Positions 58,393 to 64,000 of a stretch of 64,000 bases of DNA are shown here, in pieces (positions within the stretch are counted from its first letter, which is position 1; each line of letters begins with the position of its first letter). The position numbers were made by a program, and so were the translations under genes. The stretch is from Dryomyza anilis. Taxonomy: Eukaryota > Arthropoda > Insecta > Diptera > Dryomyzidae. Where the stretch lies: positions 7,629,852-7,693,851 of the forward strand of contig OX638136.1 in the NCBI GenBank assembly GCA_951804985.1, written 5' to 3'. The notes beneath the pieces are model-generated. The model searched no databases and was not told the DNA's origin. It saw only the letters and a program-made list of their open reading frames with translations.

Positions 58393-59229
58393 TTAATCCG
58401 CAGGTAATCTTAAGTCTGTTCCAAAAACAATTTTAGATGGTGAAGCTGCTGTGGTATCATGAACCGCCGTTCGATAAGCCATGAGAAATAGTGGTATGTG
58501 TGTATCTCCATCTTTTTGATTTTTATCAACCACTTTTCTGAGATACTCTTCCAAAGTCCGATTAAATCTCTCCACCATGCCGTCTGATGGCGTCGTTCGT
58601 GTTTTGTGTATGTTGATGACTTTGCATACTTCTTTAAATACAGCAGACTCAAAATTTCTTCCTTGATCTGAATGCAACTCTAACGGTACTCCAAAACGGC
58701 TTACCCAGTTGTTAACTAATGCCTCCGAAACTGTTGTGGCTTCTTGATTCGGCATGGGATACACTTCGGGCCACTTGCTGAAGTAGTCGATGACAACAAG
58801 GACATACTTATTACCCGCATCACTGATTGGAAACGGCCCGGCAACATCCATGCCAATACTCTCGAATGGTGCTCCCACGTTGTACTGATGCATCCTGCCG
58901 CGACTTCTGACTGTTGGTCCTTTTGCTGGTACACATTGCGGGCAACTGCGAATCCAATCGGCGACTGACTCTTGGCATCCAATCCAATAAAAACGTTTCT
59001 TTACCTTCTCGACCGTTTTATTAATGCCCAAATGACCACCACTAGATCCACGATGGTATTCCGCTAATATTTCTTTTATTTTTGACTTAGGAACAACAAT
59101 CAAACTTCGAGCGGATGTGCCAACTGCATTTTCCCATACACGATATAAGCAACCATCTTGTAGCTTTAAGCTCTGCCACTGTGCCCAGTAAGCTTTAGTT
59201 ATTGGACTGTCGGCCGCTATATCTTCCCA
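58393..59229 (-). pseudogene. Integrase segment, copy C, damaged
   Basis: Lacks four residues (LHPQ) immediately before SDGMVERFN because of an in-frame 12-bp loss, then frameshifts after DLRLPAD. The D,D,E residues are still visible but the spacing before the Glu is altered. Confidence 0.83.
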
Positions 59230-59439
59230 TTATGGTTTTCTTTGCTGTTCCTTGAACATCATGATTTTTGTGAGGTCGGGATCACTCTTTTGATCAATTT
59301 GAATTTGTTCCGGAGTCCATTTTTCATCAGGCAAAACATTTAGCAAACGAATGTCAATTATGTTTTCTTTTCCTTCCGCTCTTGAACAATGTGTGCATTC
59401 TAGTTTTCATGAGCATCTGCATTTCCATGATGACCTCCT

Positions 59440-60218
59440 TTACGATGTTCTATTGTGAAATCGTAGCTCTGTAATCGTTCTATCCAACGCGCAATTTGAC
59501 CTTCTGGGTCTTTGAACTGAAGTAACCATCTCATTTTTCACACTTTCGATTACAGCAAGAAGCTCCCTCCTGGTTTTACTGTAGTATGCGATCACTTTTT
59601 CTTGTCCATTGATGACTTGAGAGAGAACTCCGCCACTTCCGTATCCACTCGCATCCGTATCAAGTATAAATTTCTCACCTGGAATTGGATACGCAAGAAT
59701 TGGTGCCGAGCACAGTATATCTTTTAATTTCAAAAATGCCCTTTCTTGATCATCGATCCATTGAAATGCGCGTTTCTTTCTTGTCAACTCATGAAGACTG
59801 CTAGCAACATTGTCAAAACCTGGAACAAATCTCCTGTAGTATGTACATAGTCCCAAGAAACTTCGTAGGTCATGTAGATTTTTCGGTCTGGGCCACTCCT
59901 TTACTGCAACTATTTTATCTTCATCGGTATGCACTTCTTCCGTGGTAACTCGATGACCCAGATACTTGACTTCTTTCTTGAAAAGTGAGCAATTCTTTGG
60001 GCTAAGTTGTAGACCCGCACTTTTCAATCGAAGGAATACTTCCTCTAGATTTCTTAGATGTTCGTTGAAATCCTTGCCCATAACAATTATGTCATCAAGG
60101 TATACTAGGCATGTTTTCCAGTGTAAACCTTTTAATACGTGCTCCATTAACCGCTCGAATGTTGCTGAAGCATTGCATAGTCCAAACGGCATTACCAAAA
60201 ATTGCCATAGTCCTTCTC
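59440..60218 (-). pseudogene. RT palm and RNase H segment, copy C, damaged
   Basis: YLDD and [10 protein letters not shown] intact. A ~56-bp deletion after AVIESVKN removes the TDH-containing strand of RNase H and shifts the frame. Confidence 0.83.
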
Positions 60219-60439
60219 CAGTACTCTCGATCTTTCTTATCGATTTCTACTTGCCAGTAACCGCTTTGCAAGTCCAACGTTGAAAACCACTTAGCATTAG
60301 ATAGTGTATCCAAGGTGTCATCGATTCTAGGTAGCGGATAACTATCTTTCTTGGTGACATCATTAAGTTTTCGGTAATCAACGCAGAACCGAGTACTACC
60401 GTCCTTCTTTTTCACCAATACTACTGGTGAACTCCATGG
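60095..60439 (-). CDS. RT fingers segment, copy C
   Basis: As copies A and B, SGYWQ form, same lesions at both ends. Confidence 0.8.
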   Translation of the reverse strand, partial: PWSSPVVLVKKKDGSTRFCVDYRKLNDVTKKDSYPLPRIDDTLDTLSNAKWFSTLDLQSGYWQVEIDKKDREYWRRTMAIFGNAVWTMQCFSNIRAVNGARIKRFTLENMPSIP

Positions 60440-60442
60440 ACT

Positions 60443-61353
60443 CTAAGATGGTTCCACCACGCCATTTGTGTGCATTTCTTCAACCAAATGTGATACTTCG
60501 TCTCTTTTCGCAAGTGGTACCCTTCTTGGTGCTTGACGAATTGGGTTAGAATCACCAGTGTCTATTCGATGTTTTACAATGGCAGTTCTGCCATCCTTTT
60601 GGCCCTTTTCAGCAAATATACACCGATATTTGTCAACTAGCTGTTGTACTTGACTCTTTTCTTTGGCAGCCAAATCCTTCGTCCACTCATTTATAAACTT
60701 GTGAGTAGATTGTTTGTTTACTTGCGGTGTGACATAGTCCTTTGATGTATTTGACTCGCAATTTATAATCGCTGGCGCCTCTTGACACTGGCCTACCACT
60801 TTTTGATTACTTTTGACGAGTTTTCCAAATAGAGAACTCTTATAGGTACAATTCTGTCTTTCTTCGCCTCAACAAGTGTTCTTCCTATCACTATGTTACT
60901 TTTATACAGCTCTTCGTTTGCTTCAATAACCCACAACTTGCTTATCCCACAATCTCCATTTAATTTCGCCCAAACAATTGCTTCTGAATTAGGTGGTATT
61001 TTTCTATTTTTATAAGCAATAACTTGTTTCATTTTCGGGCTCTGGTCACAATCAATATTTAGTTGGATCTCCGTGTTGGCATAATTCAAAAATTTTCTTG
61101 TTAAATCAAGTGTGAAACCGTTCATTATCATGAAGTCCATGCCAAGTATTATTTCGTCTACTATTTCTGCCACAATAAAATCATGCTTAACTGTCATAGT
61201 ACCAATCGTTATTTTCTTGGTAATCTTTCCTCTGATAGGGGCCTCTTCACCTGTAGCTGTTTGTAATCTTATTCCTACAAGCGGCTCTACTTTATCCTTA
61301 ACAAGGTTACTTCTTATCATTGAAAGTGAAGCTCCTGTATTCAATGTTACCAT
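60443..61353 (-). pseudogene. Protease segment, copy C, damaged
   Basis: Two frames: 61353-60793 holds NTGAS and EIILGMDFM and ends at KVIKKW; 60799-60443 resumes VGQCQEAPAI and ends at GVVEPS with the shared TAG. The break is a ~7-bp deletion. Confidence 0.83.
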
Positions 61354-61419
61354 ATATGCTGGAGATTCTGGGGCAATCGGTTATGGGAGTCAGATCGTGC
61401 CCCGCAGAACTGACCCGTT

Positions 61420-61929
61420 TTAGTTTAAAGATTGATTAAAATTTACGTTATTTTGGACATGATCCTGGGTTTCTTCATGTCGGGGCTCATTTGCAAATGG
61501 ATTCATTGAGCGCTTGCGTTTTTTACGACAATCACGTGCCATATGGCCATATTTATCACAGTTGTAGCATTTACCTTTAAATTGGGTGTCTCGGTTGGCA
61601 GCAGAGTAATCTGGTTTAGCTCCACTTTTTAACGCTTGGCAAATTACCTTTGGCGCAGGGCGGCACAACGTAGTTGCTGTCTCCTCTGTTAGCGCTGTGG
61701 TTACAGTTTCCGTAAATGTCACTTTCGGCATTGTAACTGTGGCACGTCTTGTTTCCGGATCACGTATGCCGTCAACAAAGGCTTCGATCTTGCGCTTTTC
61801 TATGAAATCACTCGTTGAATCTGCATACAACAAATGCGCAAGCCTCTCGACGTCCGCTGCATACGCCTGCAATGTTTCACTATTTCTTTGCATTCGGCAC
61901 TTTAGTTCCATTCTGTAGATTTGCTTCAT
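61420..61929 (-). CDS. Gag nucleocapsid segment, copy C
   Basis: Complete CCHC knuckle; same frame relation as the other copies. Confidence 0.82.
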   Translation of the reverse strand: MKQIYRMELKCRMQRNSETLQAYAADVERLAHLLYADSTSDFIEKRKIEAFVDGIRDPETRRATVTMPKVTFTETVTTALTEETATTLCRPAPKVICQALKSGAKPDYSAANRDTQFKGKCYNCDKYGHMARDCRKKRKRSMNPFANEPRHEETQDHVQNNVNFNQSLN

Positions 61930-61970
61930 GTGATCACTGCCTTATTTTCTCTGCAGTGCAGCCATAACCG

Positions 61971-62792
61971 CTAAATAACTGTTTCGATCACTTTCTGGAA
62001 CAGTCTGCAATACTTCGGCTGCGCCTCCTTTAAGCGCCATGATAAGTGCGGCTCATTATTCCATCGATTACTTACAGCCGTGGTCTCAAATTGCAGCATG
62101 AAAATGTTGAACGCTGTGGTTCCATCGTAAATCGGCGATTTTAGCCTCGTACCAGTAACAACATGCTGTGTAGGTCCACTTATCTGTAGTAAACTGACAT
62201 CTTCTTGTATTTTCTCCAGCTTTTTGTCGAAACCATTTTCCAACTTTTCAAATTTGTCATCAATGTCCACTACAATGTCATTTACATGTGCCTCAAGTTC
62301 GTTTACTTTGCCATTGAGTGTATTAGAAACTTCCGGAAGCTGCTTAGAATGTTCCTGCATCTGTTGCTCAATTTTTACTTGATGTTGGTTTGAATTTTCT
62401 AGAAGTTTCTGTTCCAATTTGCTGGAATTTTCTTGTAGTTCTGTTTTAAGTTGATTTGAATTTTCTTGAAATTGTTTTGAATTTTCCAGAAATTTTTGAT
62501 CTAGTTCTGTTTTAAGTTGATTGGAATTTTCTTGAAGCTGTTGTTGTATTGCTCCGAGCAACTGGCTCATATCAAAACTTTGGGACTGTACTTTTTGCTC
62601 CGTGTCCACACTTTTCGATGACGCTATTGCAGCTTCCACTTCAAACTCGTGCTCTGCGAGGTCAATTCCTTGGTTCTCTAATTCCTCCATTAGACGCTTT
62701 TGTAGCTCTACTTTCGTACCAGCAGTTGCAAGATTACGAATCGACAGCTCCTTCTTTAGCTGGTCGACTTTAAGTTGATCGAATTTAACCAT
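61971..62792 (-). CDS. Gag N-terminal segment with SAP-like domain, copy C
   Basis: 273 codons, nearly the same as copy B. Confidence 0.82.
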   Translation of the reverse strand: MVKFDQLKVDQLKKELSIRNLATAGTKVELQKRLMEELENQGIDLAEHEFEVEAAIASSKSVDTEQKVQSQSFDMSQLLGAIQQQLQENSNQLKTELDQKFLENSKQFQENSNQLKTELQENSSKLEQKLLENSNQHQVKIEQQMQEHSKQLPEVSNTLNGKVNELEAHVNDIVVDIDDKFEKLENGFDKKLEKIQEDVSLLQISGPTQHVVTGTRLKSPIYDGTTAFNIFMLQFETTAVSNRWNNEPHLSWRLKEAQPKYCRLFQKVIETVI

Positions 62793-62822
62793 TTTATATC
62801 ACAATCCCACTTCTGACACCAA

Positions 62823-63178
62823 TGTTACGAAAATTCAGTCTACGGAAAAGTGTTCTACGAGCTCGTATCGCTGAATTCTGTACAAAATAAAAACACACTT
62901 ATATTTGGTTTTAACTAGTATTATTTCAACTAGTATTAAATAACTTTATTTAATTAAATCACAACTTAACGAATAATCACTTATAACAACTGCTGAATTT
63001 GTACAATTTAGCTTCACAATGTTCACACACGAGACGCACTAGATCACTATCAAATCACAACTGAAGTACAGTGCCTCAGATGCGCGGCCTTATATACTGC
63101 AAGCATCAGTTCGACACGTTTCGACAAGCTTCGACTTGTTTCGAGAACCTTCTATTCGTTTCGTGAATGTCGCATGCT
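62823..63178 (-). mobile_element. Gypsy array LTR 4, truncated
   Basis: First ~356 bp (plus-strand order) of the LTR, ending at cgcatgct, where paralogous flank begins (aaaagaaaaccactg). The start of U3 is lost, so the outer 5' boundary and target duplication of the array cannot be tested. Confidence 0.9.
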
Positions 63179-64000
63179 AAAAGAAAACCACTGTAAAAAT
63201 ACAAAGATGTATGTTTACGAAGTAGGCCGAGTTAAAAATTATCATTGTTATTTTTAACAATTCGATTGTTAATATAGTCTTCATTACCAAAAACAATTTA
63301 ACAATTCAAAATAACAATTAATTGTTAATTTTGACTTTTCATTTTTATTTTTAGACGTCATAATTAAGTAAAGTGCGTCTAAAAAAACTTCGAAAAATTA
63401 ACACTTTCAATTGTGGATAACAACAATAAATTAACAATAGATTATTGTCAATGCTATTTTGACCAATATGATTGTTAATTTATTGTTAGAATTAACAATT
63501 TATTTCTGAGAGTGTGGTAAATATCGAAAAAAGTTTCTAATTTTAGTTTGGGCAATACTCTTGATAACCATATATCGCTTTCTTATTCATAATTAGATCC
63601 AAAATTCTAAAAAAATCATTCCAAAGTAGTTTATAAAATAATCGAGTTTTTGGATATTAAAATTAGTTTTCGTGATACTATTAAATCAACAGAACATACA
63701 TTTTATTGCAATTTTAATTTAACAAGACATCGATGTAAATGTAAATGTAAGATTATACAATTTGTACATTAACGATACAGCATGTTGAATCAAACAGATA
63801 ATCCATGTTCAGTTAAAAAATTTTACTATTAATAATTAACATTATGAATAATAATAATAATTAAATTCATGTACCATGTTAAAAACTAACTATATCAGTG
63901 TTATCAATAATCAAAAAATAATGTTCAACTTTAGATAGTAGTCGATTTTGACATAAATGTTTATGGAAGATTTGTCAAAAAGCCGACTATTTGTTAAACC
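63179..64000. repeat. Paralogue of 14862-17420, without the RTE insertion
   Basis: Aligns with 14862-15561, passes the intact target site AATTAAATTCATGT (63859-63872), and continues directly as 17296 onward into a foldback copy (from about 63898), which the window end cuts. This is an internal empty-site control for RTE copy 2. Confidence 0.9.

Larger units (their letters stand above)
57992..62822 (-). mobile_element. Gypsy copy C internal region, additional deletions
   Basis: All shared lesions plus private ones: a 1-bp loss near 58396, a 12-bp loss near 58588, a ~56-bp loss near 59533 and a ~7-bp loss near 60798. Most decayed of the three. Confidence 0.88.

Noticed and set aside
47115..62822. 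An env-like ORF that would make the gypsy element an insect retrovirus (errantivirus)
   Set aside because: Only a few tens of bases separate the GPY/F ORF stop from the polypurine tract and LTR in every copy, so there is no room for env.

Overview
The window is repeat-dominated, non-coding nuclear DNA from an insect, most likely a fly. The pointers are short AT-rich spacers, a 56-bp intron in an ABCF3 pseudogene, insect-type LINE and LTR retrotransposon families, and no bacterial gene organisation. No intact host gene was found. A run of exactly 200 N (25976-26175) marks a scaffolding gap, so the long-range structure has to be read as an assembly model. Protein identities come from reading translations against remembered family motifs; no database search was run.

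Left third (1-17.5 kb): a dispersed TE graveyard. It holds the 3' end and LTR of an unclassified LTR retroelement (3-1553), a decayed C2H2 zinc-finger ORF on the minus strand, (TA)n, and an RTE-type LINE remnant (3942-6400). Two paralogous copies of a composite repeat called E here (about 6410-9395 and 10090-12800) each carry the same truncated APE endonuclease ORF and two kinds of degenerate ~60-bp minisatellite. An ABCF3 pseudogene with a retained intron follows, then a solo LTR and a second RTE remnant whose pre-insertion site survives at 63.86 kb.

Centre (18.0-45.0 kb): a tandem array of composite units (about 3.65 and 4.04-4.08 kb). Each unit is (TA)n, A module, R1-type LINE fragment, ~60-bp minisatellite, GAATT-rich stretch, a 761-bp solo LTR flanked by CTAG, and a B module. 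Units with a short and a long LINE fragment alternate (U1 short, U2 long, U3 short, U4 long), giving a ~7.7-kb higher-order dimer. The array is flanked by 6.6-kb inverted arms (18640-25250 and 41801-48421). (TA)n tracts sit at the junctions.

Right third (46.0-63.2 kb): three minus-strand copies of a Ty3/gypsy-type retrotransposon in a head-to-tail chain LTR-int-LTR-int-LTR-int-LTR(truncated), sharing their LTRs. All copies carry the same lesions: gag frameshift and stop, protease Asp to Asn, a stop between protease and RT, an RT frameshift, an RNase H deletion and a frameshift after integrase. They therefore look like copies of one dead element made by DNA-level duplication, not by independent transposition. 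From 63179 on, the sequence is a paralogue of 14.86-17.4 kb.

The most interesting signal is architectural. A satellite-like array with a higher-order repeat appears to be forming from dead TEs, with an inverted duplication whose arms carry sense and antisense gypsy sequence, (TA)n tracts as the rearrangement hub, and internal empty-site records that allow the order of events to be worked out.
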